The notes beneath the pieces are model-generated. The model was not told the DNA's origin, made no database searches, and saw only the letters and a list, made by a program, of their open reading frames with translations. From Candidatus Levybacteria bacterium RIFCSPLOWO2_12_FULL_39_17 (lineage in GTDB: Bacteria; Patescibacteriota; Microgenomatia; Levybacterales; GWA1-39-11): a stretch of 38,609 nt of DNA. How positions within the stretch are numbered: the first letter of the stretch is position 1; every line of letters begins with the position of its first letter. The position numbers were made by a program, and so were the translations under genes. Below, piece after piece: positions 30,611 to 37,819 of the stretch. The DNA lies in contig MFPJ01000001.1 in NCBI GenBank assembly GCA_001782675.1, positions 1-38,609 of the forward strand. The letters run 5' to 3'.

Positions 30611-32971
30611 TCACGATTTTTCTTCCTCCTCATTCTTCATGTTATTATTATCCTTTGAATCTTGATCATTTTCAACATTTTCCGTTTCAACCTGTGCCGA
30701 CATTTCTCGTGGTGCTTCAACTTTTTCTTTTTTACCCGAAATCATAGTCTCCTCCTCTTCCTCTTTTCTTTGGGCCTCCGAAAGAACCGATTTTCCGGCT
30801 TCCATTTTTGCTTTAAGATAAGCAATAACTTCTGATTTTGAAAATCCTCCGATTAGCAAGAAAGGAAGAATATTTGCTACCATTTCCATTCCCTGATTTA
30901 CTCGATCAGGATCAGGGGATGTAAGAAGATTTATTGCCTGGTTTATTTTCTCAATGTCATTCTTGATCCATTCTCGCCTTTCCATTTGATCTCCGGAGAG
31001 GTTTCTTGGAGGTTCAATTGTTTGATAATTCTCGGTCCATAACTTTCTTACCTCTTCATAGTCATCAAGGCTCACTTGCTGAACTTTATTGATAACTGGA
31101 AGAGACTGACTTGTTTGGACAATCTCCTTTGGTTGAACCAACTGAGAAGCAAGAGTATTACCATTTTTTTCTTCGTGGAGCAGGAGATCAAGAACCTCAT
31201 TCTCAATTTTTGTTTTCTTCTCTCCAATTGTTTCTTTTGAAATTTTGTCACTTGCTTCAAGGATGGAGGTAGCCAAAGCATTTCCTTTTTCTTTCTCAAT
31301 GGTTAATTGTTCTTTTAATTTTATAACCTTCTCTTTTTGTTCCAGGGAAGTCGCGGGATTTACAATGCTATTGAGAGTTTCCCTAATATGAGTTAGCTGC
31401 TGTTGTCTTATCTGAACAGTTTTTTGCGCATGTGATACCGAGCTAATCTGAGAAGCTGTCAGAATTGAGGCTGCAAGAGGGTTTCCTTTTTGTTTTTGTT
31501 CAATAAGTTTTTCGCGGACGGAAGAAAACTTTTCCCGTTCAAGAGGAATAGTCACATTTGCCGGATTCCCAATTTTTTCTAAAGTGCTATGAAATTTATT
31601 TACTTCATTTTTTCTTAAAGTTTCTCTTGAAAGAAAAGACGCTTCGTATCTTGCGACATCCCGCAGCTTTGGAACAGAAAGATTGGCAAGCTTTAGAACC
31701 TCTGCGCTCTCGCGTACGGAGGCCTGAATGTGAGCGTTAATCTCCGAAGGCAAAGCGGCAGTTCCATGTCGTGCCATAAAAGGGAGAGTTCTGCCGGCTC
31801 CGGTAGGCTGCACTAGACTCGGAGAGGGAGGGGGCGGCGGAGGCGGTATCCCCCTTGAAGGATTAAGGAAGGAAAAATTCCTATTCATAAATTGCCTTAA
31901 TGCTATATTATTTTCAAACGAAATAGTATTTATATAATCAAGGAATATTTTCAAAAGCAAAAAAGGCAAAAGAATTACAACCCAAAGCATAAGCAGAGCT
32001 ACAACATAAAGAGCAAAAGTATCTTTTAGATTTACGGAATTATTGATGCCTAATGTTTGACCTGGTCCGCCTAAAAGAATGTTTATCGCTGTTGGATAAA
32101 TAACTTTTCCGGCGGCAACACCTGAAAAATCAAAGGGCAAAGGGATTCCCGCCCGCCAGACAATAACCAATCCATGCAGGAAAATTGCAAAAAGAGGCGC
32201 GTACAAAAGCCAACGGAAAAACTCGCCCAGCCAGATTTTAGCAGTATTTCTTATTGGTCTATAAAAGAGAAGGAGGGGAAAAACAGGAGATATTATTACA
32301 AAAAACCAAAGAATAATTTTCCTAACTAATAATACTCCTGTCATAACATAGTAAGTTATTGCTGTGAGCCTTACCAGAAGAAGAGATATAAAAGCAGACT
32401 CTTCAAATTGAGGACCAATTTTTCTATAACCTGAAAAGCTTTGATAATCGAAACCAATATAAAGAAGATCTTTAGTTGTTATGTATTGACCATTGCTTTT
32501 TAGGAAGAAATCCTGAATAATATCGCCGATCTGATAAATAAACTGGACCAAAGAAAATGAAAGCGTTATCAAAACGATTACAAAAACAAAACGAGGGATA
32601 AACCGCATTACCGTGATACTTTGGCCTCGGGTTATTATTAAAATAAAAGCGGTCAACAAAACAAACAATGCAACAAGAGCATAAACAATATTTCTTATTA
32701 TCATCCAGAAGGGAATGAGAGGATTATTTGTGTTATCGCACTGATTTTGCGTATTCTTTTTAACACAAAGCCAACTATAATTTTGAAGCACCCAATCTAA
32801 GAATTCTCCTGATCTTGCTCCTGTTTTTCCGACAAAAGTAACTTCCGAGTCTCCCACCCATTTTCCGTCAATTCCCGGATTTGGAGTTTGAGCATAAACA
32901 GGCTTAAATGAGGTGAAAAAAATTGAATTTAAAAAAAGAAATATTAAGAAAATAGGCAGGAATTTTCTCAT
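30611..32971 (-). CDS. Polytopic VirB6/TrbL-like membrane protein with long cytoplasmic tail
   Basis: The 786-residue protein has a signal peptide (about 1-27, ending VYAQ) and six or more membrane helices within about 85-355 (for example IIRNIVYALVALFVLLTAF, FVIVLITLSFSLVQFIYQI, TFALYVVALLMLWVVILL). A long charged, Pro-containing tail (about 375-786) follows with coiled-coil segments such as LEREKFSSVREKLIEQKQKG, repeated in similar form at about 500 and 550. The membrane part resembles VirB6/TrbL-type type IV secretion proteins. The pilin gene upstream ends 1 nt before this start, which supports a secretion or pilus-like role. No ATPase of such a system is in the window. Confidence 0.7.
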   Translation of the reverse strand: MRKFLPIFLIFLFLNSIFFTSFKPVYAQTPNPGIDGKWVGDSEVTFVGKTGARSGEFLDWVLQNYSWLCVKKNTQNQCDNTNNPLIPFWMIIRNIVYALVALFVLLTAFILIITRGQSITVMRFIPRFVFVIVLITLSFSLVQFIYQIGDIIQDFFLKSNGQYITTKDLLYIGFDYQSFSGYRKIGPQFEESAFISLLLVRLTAITYYVMTGVLLVRKIILWFFVIISPVFPLLLFYRPIRNTAKIWLGEFFRWLLYAPLFAIFLHGLVIVWRAGIPLPFDFSGVAAGKVIYPTAINILLGGPGQTLGINNSVNLKDTFALYVVALLMLWVVILLPFLLLKIFLDYINTISFENNIALRQFMNRNFSFLNPSRGIPPPPPPPSPSLVQPTGAGRTLPFMARHGTAALPSEINAHIQASVRESAEVLKLANLSVPKLRDVARYEASFLSRETLRKNEVNKFHSTLEKIGNPANVTIPLEREKFSSVREKLIEQKQKGNPLAASILTASQISSVSHAQKTVQIRQQQLTHIRETLNSIVNPATSLEQKEKVIKLKEQLTIEKEKGNALATSILEASDKISKETIGEKKTKIENEVLDLLLHEEKNGNTLASQLVQPKEIVQTSQSLPVINKVQQVSLDDYEEVRKLWTENYQTIEPPRNLSGDQMERREWIKNDIEKINQAINLLTSPDPDRVNQGMEMVANILPFLLIGGFSKSEVIAYLKAKMEAGKSVLSEAQRKEEEEETMISGKKEKVEAPREMSAQVETENVENDQDSKDNNNMKNEEEEKS

Positions 32972-32972
32972 A

Positions 32973-33266
32973 TCAGTTAAAACCGGGAATCCTTAAAATT
33001 TCTCCGGTCACGATTTGAATAAAAACAAAACCAAATACGGCTAGGGCAATACCGGCTATTGAGTAAAAGATAAAAGATTTCCCTGTTTGAAGTTTTTCAA
33101 TATTTCCCTGTGAAGTCATAATATAATATCCGCCTATTATCATAAACAGCAATGCAACCATTCCAAGAAATGCCAAACCAATTCCGTAAAATCTTCCAAC
33201 GAATCCAACAGGATCGGAAGGCACGCAACCTAAATCTGTCGCTATTTCACCGGCAGGACAGGCCAT
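32973..33266 (-). CDS. T4SS pilin-like (VirB2/TrbC-type) membrane protein
   Basis: This 97-residue protein has two membrane helices (about 24-48, GFVGRFYGIGLAFLGMVALL; and about 66-88, FIFYSIAGIALAVFGFVFI) joined by a short polar loop with GGYYIMTSQGNIEKLQTGK. That loop is the signature of the T4SS pilin family common in candidate-phyla genomes. The start has CPAGEIATDLGCVPSD, with two Cys that could form a disulfide outside the membrane. No classical signal peptide is seen before the first helix. A leaderless promoter precedes it. Confidence 0.85.
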   Translation of the reverse strand: MACPAGEIATDLGCVPSDPVGFVGRFYGIGLAFLGMVALLFMIIGGYYIMTSQGNIEKLQTGKSFIFYSIAGIALAVFGFVFIQIVTGEILRIPGFN

Positions 33267-33272
33267 AAATTA

Positions 33273-33301
33273 ATGGTACCAAAACAGGGGGGGTAAAACA
33301 A
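33273..33301 (-). promoter_or_regulatory. Promoter for the leaderless pilin gene
   Basis: On the minus strand TTGTTT (33301-33296), a 17-nt spacer and TACCAT (33278-33273) end 6 nt before the ATG at 33266. It adjoins heptad array C. Confidence 0.55.
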
Positions 33302-33390
33302 CTGACCACTGACATATGACAACTGACATGAATTGCGAAATTGAAGATTAGAGAAGTTAGTTGTTAGTGGTTAGTTGTCAGTTGTTAGTT
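33301..33390. repeat. Heptad repeat array C, two inverted arms
   Basis: Left arm (33301-33328): ACTGACC, ACTGACA, TATGACA, ACTGACA. Right arm (33356-33390): GTTAGTT, GTTAGTG, GTTAGTT, GTCAGTT, GTTAGTT. The arms are largely reverse complements, with a 27-bp centre. The right arm includes the dnaK stop codon (minus strand), so the transcript would fold right after the gene. Confidence 0.9.
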
Positions 33391-35301
33391 GACGACTTCA
33401 CCCTCCTCGGGTTTCTCTTCGTCTTTTTTGTTTTTCGAACCTTTTTCCTTTACATCCTCTGTCCCTGCGTCACTTTGTCCCTCTGTTCCCTGACCTTGTG
33501 GTGAGCCTGTCGAACCATACATTTGCGAACCAATTTTTTGGAGAGCGTCTGAGAGCTCCCGTGTTTTTGATTCAATTGCGCTCTTGTCATCTTTGCCGGC
33601 CTCTTCTCTCAATTGCTTAATTAGCTCCCCTATTCCTTTTTTATCCTCCTCTTTTACCTTATCGCCTGCGTCTTTGAGTGATTTTTCAGCGGTAAATATG
33701 AGAGCATCCGCAGCATTTTTTGCTTCTGTCAAATCTTTTTTCTTCGCGTCCTCTTCGGCGTGGAGTTCTGCCTGCTTTGTCATCTCTTCCACCTCTTCTT
33801 TTTTAAGTCCCGTTGAGCCGGTGATTTTAATGCTCTGCTCGCGCCCGGTGGCTTTATCTTTTGCTGTAACAGAAAGAAGACCGGAAGCATCAATGTCAAA
33901 AGTAACCTCAATTTGAGGGACACCACGAGGAGCAGGGGGGATCCCATCAAGAATAAATCTTCCCAGTGATTTATTATCCTGCGCCATAGGACGTTCTCCT
34001 TGGACTATATGAATCTCCACTTGTGTTTGATTGTCGGCTGCTGTTGAAAAGACCTGGGATCTTTTTGTCGGAATAGTAGTATTTCTGTCAATAATCGGCG
34101 TTGCCACTCCTCCTAAGGTCTCTATTCCTAAAGTCAAAGGGGTAACATCAAGAAGGAGAACATCTTTTACCTCTCCTCCCAAAACTCCCGCCTGAATAGC
34201 TGCTCCAATTGCAACAACCTCATCCGGATTGACAGACTTGTTCGGCTCCTTTCCAAAGAAAGAGGATACCGTATCGATAACTTTTGGCATCCTTGTCATT
34301 CCTCCAACCAGAATAACCTCGTCTATCTTATTTTTATCAACCCCGGCATCTTTTAAGGCGTGCTTCGCAGGTTCTAAAGTTTTTTGAACCAAGTGATCAA
34401 CTAAGCTTTCAAGTTTTGCCCGGGTTAACTTCATTGTTAAATGCAGTGGCCCACCCGGACCCATTGTTATAAAGGGCTGATTAATCTCGGCCGTGAGCGA
34501 TGTTGAAAGTTCTATTTTTGCTTTTTCCGAGGCTTCCTTAAGCCTTTGGAGGGCCTGAGGATCTGAACGCAAATCAATATTGTTTTCACGCTTGAACTCC
34601 TCAGCAATATGGTCTATTATTGCCTGGTCAAAATCATCTCCTCCAAGATGGGTGTCGCCGTTCGTTGCCTTAACCTCATAAACTCCGTCTCCAAGCTCTA
34701 AAATAGAAATATCAAATGTTCCCCCACCCAAATCATATACCGCAATTGTATGGGCATGTTTTTTATCAAGACCATAGGAAAGAGCTGCTGCCGTCGGCTC
34801 ATTAATGATCCGCAAGACCTCAAGACCCGCTATTTCACCGGCTTGTTTGGTTGCTTGTCTTTGGGCATCATCAAAATAGGCAGGAACTGTAATCACTGCC
34901 TGTATTACCTTTTCGCCCAAGTAAGATTCGGCGTCTTTTTTAAGTTTTTGAAGAATCTGGGCCGAAATTTCTTGCGGTGTAAAAGTTTTGCCTTCTACTT
35001 CAACAACTACCATACCATCCCGGCCGTCGCGAATTTCATAGGGAAGAAGTTTTTTATCTGTTTCGGTAGATTTATCTTTATATCTTCTACCCATAAGTCT
35101 CTTAATTGAGTAGATTATTCTTTTTGGTTTGAGTACCATTTGGCGCTTTGCCACATCTCCAACAACCCTATCAACAGGATCCACGACAGATGGGGTTACA
35201 TTTCTGCCCTCGGAAGAAAAAATGACCTTGGGGGTTCCCCCCTCCATAACGGCCACTGCCGAATTAGTTGTTCCTAAATCTATCCCTATTATTTTTGCCA
35301 T
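33385..35301 (-). CDS. dnaK: Hsp70 chaperone DnaK
   Basis: The 638-residue protein is a complete Dna[20 protein letters not shown] (phosphate-1 loop), the [18 protein letters not shown] block, [28 protein letters not shown], the linker [16 protein letters not shown], a substrate domain, and a helical lid with a Gly/Gln-rich then Lys/Glu-rich tail. Its tail ends EEGEVVN rather than the EEVD-like end of eukaryotic forms. It lies after grpE, with heptad array D between them. Confidence 0.97.
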   Translation of the reverse strand: MAKIIGIDLGTTNSAVAVMEGGTPKVIFSSEGRNVTPSVVDPVDRVVGDVAKRQMVLKPKRIIYSIKRLMGRRYKDKSTETDKKLLPYEIRDGRDGMVVVEVEGKTFTPQEISAQILQKLKKDAESYLGEKVIQAVITVPAYFDDAQRQATKQAGEIAGLEVLRIINEPTAAALSYGLDKKHAHTIAVYDLGGGTFDISILELGDGVYEVKATNGDTHLGGDDFDQAIIDHIAEEFKRENNIDLRSDPQALQRLKEASEKAKIELSTSLTAEINQPFITMGPGGPLHLTMKLTRAKLESLVDHLVQKTLEPAKHALKDAGVDKNKIDEVILVGGMTRMPKVIDTVSSFFGKEPNKSVNPDEVVAIGAAIQAGVLGGEVKDVLLLDVTPLTLGIETLGGVATPIIDRNTTIPTKRSQVFSTAADNQTQVEIHIVQGERPMAQDNKSLGRFILDGIPPAPRGVPQIEVTFDIDASGLLSVTAKDKATGREQSIKITGSTGLKKEEVEEMTKQAELHAEEDAKKKDLTEAKNAADALIFTAEKSLKDAGDKVKEEDKKGIGELIKQLREEAGKDDKSAIESKTRELSDALQKIGSQMYGSTGSPQGQGTEGQSDAGTEDVKEKGSKNKKDEEKPEEGEVVN

Positions 35302-35311
35302 AATTAAATTA

Positions 35312-35389
35312 GTATTATGTATTAAGTAGTAAGTATCAAGTATGAAATTTTATACTTAATACTTAATACTTTATACCTGCTACTTTATA
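35312..35389. repeat. Heptad repeat array D between grpE and dnaK
   Basis: Left arm (35312-35346): GTATTAT, GTATTAA, GTAGTAA, GTATCAA, GTATGAA. Right arm (35347-35388): ATTTTAT, ACTTAAT, ACTTAAT, ACTTTAT, ACCTGCT, ACTTTAT. Shifted by a few bases, the right arm reads as TTAATAC-type units, the reverse complement of the left. The grpE stop codon (35385-35387) lies inside the right arm. Confidence 0.9.
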
Positions 35390-35858
35390 CCGTAGTCTTG
35401 CCGACTTTCACCTGGGCAGGCTTTAATAGCTTACCATAAAGCCTAAAGCCCGGTCGAGTCTCCTCAATTACAATGTTTTCTTTCCCTTCAATTGTTTCTA
35501 TGCATTCCATAAAGTTAGGATCAAATTCTCGTCCGGCTGTCTCAATCTGTTCTACTCCTGCCTCTTTCAAAACATCCCTTAGATGTTTTATTGTTACTTT
35601 CAAACCGTTATCCTCTATGTATTTTTCTGCTAAAAATAAACTTTCAAGTCCCGAGAGCAAGCGAAGCAAAAGTTCTTTGTTGCCATATTTTATAGTATCC
35701 CTTTTTTCCTCTTCAGTTCTCTTCTCAAGATTTATGTAATCGGCAACCGCCCGCTTTAATTGATCCTCCAAAACCCGAATCTTCTGTTCCAGCTCTTCAA
35801 CTTGCTTATTCTGTCTTTTTTTAATTTTTGGTTCCTGATTAATATTCTTATCATCCAT
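35385..35858 (-). CDS. grpE: Nucleotide exchange factor GrpE
   Basis: The 157-residue GrpE has the usual N-terminal coiled coil (about 18-60, EELEQKIRVLEDQLKRAVAD followed by YINLEKRTEEEK), a helical part, and the C-terminal beta domain with FDPNFMECIETIEG and the family ending GFRLYGKLLKPAQVKVGK. It speeds ADP release from DnaK. The order hrcA-grpE-dnaK is the classical bacterial heat-shock order. It is slightly shorter than the E. coli protein. Confidence 0.95.
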   Translation of the reverse strand: MDDKNINQEPKIKKRQNKQVEELEQKIRVLEDQLKRAVADYINLEKRTEEEKRDTIKYGNKELLLRLLSGLESLFLAEKYIEDNGLKVTIKHLRDVLKEAGVEQIETAGREFDPNFMECIETIEGKENIVIEETRPGFRLYGKLLKPAQVKVGKTTV

Positions 35859-35866
35859 TTTTAATT

Positions 35867-35894
35867 TTGTCAGTTGTCAATTGTCAAATGTCAA
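35867..35894. repeat. Heptad repeat array E between hrcA and grpE
   Basis: Four units in direct succession: TTGTCAG, TTGTCAA, TTGTCAA, ATGTCAA. There is no inverted arm. The unit is related to that of array C (GTCAGTT). Confidence 0.85.
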
Positions 35895-35909
35895 TTGTTC
35901 GCCAAACAC

Positions 35910-36632
35910 CTACCAATCGGCGACTTCGTGGACTAAATTGCCAAAATAGCGGACCACAGGGATTACAAGGTCATACTGCATCCTGCATGGACCTATCACT
36001 CCTATTGTCCCAATATGGTTTCCATGAGTCTCAAACCTTGAAAAAACGAATCCATAGGGCTTAAGTATTTCCTCATCAAAATCATCTTCTAAGAAAACAG
36101 AACATTCATTCTCAAGTCTTCTCATTATTTTATCAAAATAAGAAATATCATCAAGAATGTTGAGTAAGTTTTTTGTTATGTCAATGTCATAAAATTCAGG
36201 CATCTCAAGGATATTAGAATATCCGGAATAGAAAATATCTCCCTCATCTGTTAAGGCAACGGCAAGCGAATGAGTCTTTTGGGCCAGATTTTTTGTTGCC
36301 GCTCTCAGAAACCCTTCTCTTTTTTCCCTAAGGTCCCAAATTTTTTCTTTTGCCTCTACCTCTTCTGCTACAGACATCTCTTTTTCCTTCATCAACTCAT
36401 TAATATAGAATTTTATTGCCTTGCTTGTTGGGGTACGGCCTGAAGATGAGTGGGGTTTTGAAAGATATCCCAGCCTAACCATTTCTGCCATCTCGTTTCT
36501 GATTGTGGCCGGAGAAACACCAAGATCGAATTTCTTCTCTAGAGTTTCAGAACCGATAGGCTGAGCCGTATCTATATATTCTTTAACGATATTTTTTAAA
36601 ATATCAATTTGTCTCGGAGTTAAATCGTACAT
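35910..36632 (-). CDS. hrcA: Heat-shock repressor HrcA, compact form
   Basis: This 240-residue HrcA is about 100 residues shorter than most. The winged helix domain (about 1-80) is clear: LTPRQIDILKNIVKEYIDTAQPIGS, then SPATIRNEMAEMVRLGYL and SSSGRTPTSKAIKFYI. The C-terminal dimerisation part is shortened but keeps NHIGTIGVIGPCRMQYDLVIPVV near the end. HrcA represses heat-shock genes by binding CIRCE. A CIRCE-like site lies just upstream of its own start, so it likely controls itself and the grpE-dnaK genes behind it. Confidence 0.93.
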   Translation of the reverse strand: MYDLTPRQIDILKNIVKEYIDTAQPIGSETLEKKFDLGVSPATIRNEMAEMVRLGYLSKPHSSSGRTPTSKAIKFYINELMKEKEMSVAEEVEAKEKIWDLREKREGFLRAATKNLAQKTHSLAVALTDEGDIFYSGYSNILEMPEFYDIDITKNLLNILDDISYFDKIMRRLENECSVFLEDDFDEEILKPYGFVFSRFETHGNHIGTIGVIGPCRMQYDLVIPVVRYFGNLVHEVADW

Positions 36633-36636
36633 AAAT

Positions 36637-36663
36637 TTAGCAATAATATACCATGACTGCTAA
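36637..36663 (-). promoter_or_regulatory. Degenerate CIRCE operator
   Basis: The 27-bp site has TTAGCAATA, a 9-bp spacer and GACTGCTAA, against the consensus TTAGCACTC-N9-GAGTGCTAA (14 of 18 arm positions match). The outer six bases of each arm are perfect. It overlaps the -10 box of the hrcA promoter. Confidence 0.7.
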
Positions 36664-36673
36664 CATTTGTCAA
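36645..36673 (-). promoter_or_regulatory. Promoter of hrcA
   Basis: On the minus strand TTGACA (36673-36668), a 17-nt spacer and TATATT (36650-36645) stand 12 nt upstream of the ATG. The CIRCE-like arms cover the -10 and spacer. Confidence 0.75.
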
Positions 36674-36710
36674 GGAGCGTTAGTAACTTTTGACGAAGTG
36701 AGTTTTTTGG

Positions 36711-36716
36711 TAAACT
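36711..36716 (+). promoter_or_regulatory. -10 box of the small membrane protein gene at 36723
   Basis: TAAACT ends 6 nt before the ATG. TTGACG (36690-36695) is upstream at a short 15-nt spacing. It is divergent from the hrcA promoter. Confidence 0.4.
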
Positions 36717-36722
36717 AAGTAT

Positions 36723-37064
36723 ATGCGAAGGCAGAAAAAATTCTTACCTTTTCTTTATCTTTTCGCTCTCTCTTTAATCCCGCTCTTCGGAATTATTTTT
36801 TTAGTAAACCCTTTTGAGAAATTAGAGTTGTTTCAATCCAAAATTGATCCTGCTATTTTTCTGTTTACTATTTTATTTTTAGCTCTCTTTTTCTTTTTCT
36901 CTTTTTTGTTTGCAAATAAAAGAAGGGGGGTACTTGCCTCAATTTTTGTCGTGGGACTTTTGATCCTGCGATTTTTTGAGATTCGAAGCATTTATCATGC
37001 AATACTTCTTCTTGCGATAATCTTATTAATCGAATTCCTCCACTCCAAACGCAGTTTGAAATAA
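36723..37064 (+). CDS. Small polytopic membrane protein, unknown
   Basis: The 113-residue protein has probably four membrane helices: FLYLFALSLIPLFGIIFLV, AIFLFTILFLALFFFFSFLF, VLASIFVVGLLIL and IYHAILLLAIILLIEFL. Basic ends (MRRQKK, HSKRSLK) fit a membrane protein with both ends inside the cell. I do not recognise the family. It is divergent from hrcA and is followed after 2 bp by repeat copy 3, which probably serves as its terminator. Confidence 0.7.
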   Translation: MRRQKKFLPFLYLFALSLIPLFGIIFLVNPFEKLELFQSKIDPAIFLFTILFLALFFFFSFLFANKRRGVLASIFVVGLLILRFFEIRSIYHAILLLAIILLIEFLHSKRSLK

Positions 37065-37066
37065 TA

Positions 37067-37111
37067 CTTGTGCCTAGTCTAATGATTCAGATCATTAGAC
37101 TAGATTCGAAT
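37067..37111 (-). repeat. Palindromic dispersed repeat, copy 3 (inverted)
   Basis: This is the reverse-complement orientation of copies 1 and 2: GTGC, the 30-bp palindrome (37074-37103) and ATTCGAAT. With respect to the gene that ends next to it, the orientation is the same as at the PIN and HigA genes. Just after it stand another hairpin (ACCCC...GGGGT, about 37113-37136) and GTGC/GCAC (37136-37147). Confidence 0.85.
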
Positions 37112-37147
37112 AACCCCGTCGACTGTTCAATGGGGTGCTAAAGGCAC

Positions 37148-37176
37148 TTGTTTTTAAAATATCGAATTACTATAAT
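37148..37176 (+). promoter_or_regulatory. Promoter defining a GTG start
   Basis: TTGTTT (37148-37153), 17 nt, perfect TATAAT (37171-37176), then 6 nt and GTG at 37183. The spacing matches the leaderless genes of this window and places the start downstream of the in-frame ATG at 37135. Confidence 0.65.
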
Positions 37177-37182
37177 GTTTTC

Positions 37183-37734
37183 GTGACTTCTGAAATTTTG
37201 ACTGCTGATAATCAACTCGTTTTTTCCTCAAGAGGATTAAGGAGACTTGGAAAAGAAGTAGCACGCGTCTCGGATGCTAGAAGAAGAGTAGGATCCTTAT
37301 TTACCACGATAGAACAATCCACCATGGAGGGTGATACACGATTCGTATTATGGTCCTCTATTAATAGACGGAGGCGAAGAGTATTTGTTCCAACTTGGTA
37401 TGGAGATGTAGAAGATGGAATCGAAGCATTAGCTTTTTGGCCGGAAAATGCAGGTAGTAGGTTATCTAAAAAAATTTTGTGGATAGAGAGAAATTTTCTT
37501 GATGAAGGAAAAACCGAACCTCATGAAGGGCGACCCTTTAGGACATACCTTGTAACCGCAGAAGAACGACATGTTCAGCTACTTTATGATACGCCCTCTC
37601 GTCGCCATTTAGAAGAAATATCGCGAGAATGTGCGGGAGCATATGATTTCGACTCGAAGCGTAAAGAAATTTCTCCTGTTGTAGCTGCAAGATTTATAGG
37701 AGAGGTAGATACAAAAACTGTTACTCCCTTCTAA
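37183..37734 (+). CDS. Unknown soluble protein (GTG start)
   Basis: The protein has 183 residues when read from GTG 37183 (MTSEILTADNQLVFSSRG). An ATG at 37135 would add 16 residues, but it lies upstream of the promoter. There is no signal peptide or membrane helix. Features seen: an Arg-rich run INRRRRRVFVPTWYG, GIEALAFWPENAG, EPHEGRPFRTYLVTAEE, and a helical end PSRRHLEEISRECAGAYDF. I do not recognise a family or catalytic motif. It stands alone between repeat copy 3 and metG, each with its own promoter. Confidence 0.6.
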   Translation: MTSEILTADNQLVFSSRGLRRLGKEVARVSDARRRVGSLFTTIEQSTMEGDTRFVLWSSINRRRRRVFVPTWYGDVEDGIEALAFWPENAGSRLSKKILWIERNFLDEGKTEPHEGRPFRTYLVTAEERHVQLLYDTPSRRHLEEISRECAGAYDFDSKRKEISPVVAARFIGEVDTKTVTPF

Positions 37735-37736
37735 AC

Positions 37737-37765
37737 TTGTTTAGCCTCGCCTTCTCTGTTAAAAT
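37737..37765 (+). promoter_or_regulatory. Candidate promoter of metG
   Basis: TTGTTT (37737-37742), a 17-nt spacer and TAAAAT (37760-37765) would give a leader of about 48 nt. The leader contains four imperfect seven-base units (AACCATT, TAGCCAT, TAGCCAT, AACCATT), with one-base or longer slips between them. Confidence 0.5.
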
Positions 37766-37819
37766 AAATCCGCTACCGAACCATTTAGCCATGTAGCCAT
37801 TTTTAACCATTTAATTTCT

